Shown here piece after piece: positions 63,930-64,000 of a stretch of 64,000 nt of DNA. The notes beneath the pieces were generated by a model. The model was given only the letters and a program-made list of their open reading frames with translations, was not told the DNA's origin and made no database searches. The number at the start of each line of letters is the position of its first letter. Positions within the stretch are counted from its first letter, which is position 1. The stretch lies in the NCBI GenBank assembly GCA_017936685.1, contig JAGBFA010000007.1, positions 1 through 64,000 on the forward strand, in the 5' to 3' direction. Both the position numbers and the translations under genes were made by a program. Source of the DNA: Alistipes sp. Its GTDB lineage: Bacteria; Bacteroidota; Bacteroidia; Bacteroidales; Rikenellaceae.

Positions 63930-64000
63930 GCCATAATATATTTGTATGATTCGACAAGCGATTCGACATATTCGCGGTCGCCCTGACCGAGCAGCTCTCC
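63926..64000 (-). CDS. Partial gene at the window edge, C-terminal 24 residues only
   Basis: The minus-strand frame ends ...GELLGQGDREYVESLVESYKYIMA and stops at 63926-63928, overlapping the next start by 4 bp. The 5' part lies outside the window. The fragment is too short to assign a family; the overlap shows it is the upstream operon partner of the GT2-like membrane protein. Confidence 0.7.
   Translation of the reverse strand, partial: GELLGQGDREYVESLVESYKYIMA

Overview
The window looks like chromosomal DNA of a gut-type Bacteroidota, most likely a Bacteroidales of the Alistipes/Rikenellaceae kind. Supporting signs are GC-rich coding sequence, AT-rich spacers, start codons mostly without Shine-Dalgarno sites, many promoters of the TTTG-N20-TAnnTTTG type, a type III glutamine synthetase, B12-dependent methylmalonyl-CoA mutase, a radical-SAM/lipoprotein pair, and many copies of 'CATTCTGA..GAAGAATCTGG / CACTCCGAGG..GGGAGTCTC' interspersed repeats. 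The genus is an inference from gene content.

Layout. 564-9594 (minus): glycogen/alpha-glucan block (GH57, GT4 glycosyltransferase, debranching enzyme, and a 1415-residue fusion of GT3 glycogen synthase with GT35 phosphorylase). 10738-12912 (minus): glutamine synthetase III. 13348-17343 (plus): methylmalonyl-CoA mutase small and large subunits. 17769-19986 (plus): GAPDH, then an LrgA/LrgB pair. 20575-22071 (minus): DegQ/HtrA protease. 22308-30283 (minus): rsmE followed by a six-gene hydrogenase-4/complex-I-like membrane complex that lacks the NiFe ligands (Ehr type). 30335-34716 (plus): two tandem M3 peptidyl-dipeptidases. 36564-37891 (minus): radical SAM/SPASM enzyme with a tiny lipoprotein. 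38185-43065: cold shock protein, small hypothetical and lipoprotein genes, and a large AsmA/DUF748-like protein. 43120-45967 (minus): SRD5A-like reductase, OYE-family flavoenzyme and short-chain dehydrogenase, the gene set of the isoallo-bile-acid clusters of gut Bacteroidota. 46731-52460 (minus): housekeeping run (zinc-ribbon coiled coil, Nif3, MerR, rRNA methyltransferase, deoxynucleoside kinase, GH3). 52726-54954: trkA and a divergent pair of small membrane proteins. 55388-56293: Sel1-repeat protein. 57178-61366 (minus): galactokinase, mutarotase lipoprotein, GH2 glycosidase. 62031-64000 (minus): CysQ, a membrane GT2-like protein, and the tail of a further gene.

The most unusual non-coding signal is a family of about 120-bp imperfect palindromes (eight copies, A-H) that abut or overlap the stop codons of six minus-strand genes. 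Their inner stem changes sequence from copy to copy but stays paired, and it keeps a G.T pair at the same place every time. On the outer side the palindromes are joined through a shared linker to the interspersed repeats, so the whole is a composite unit of fixed order. No rRNA, tRNA, CRISPR array, insertion sequence or phage gene was seen. All coordinates, motifs and alignments were read by eye; no database search was run.
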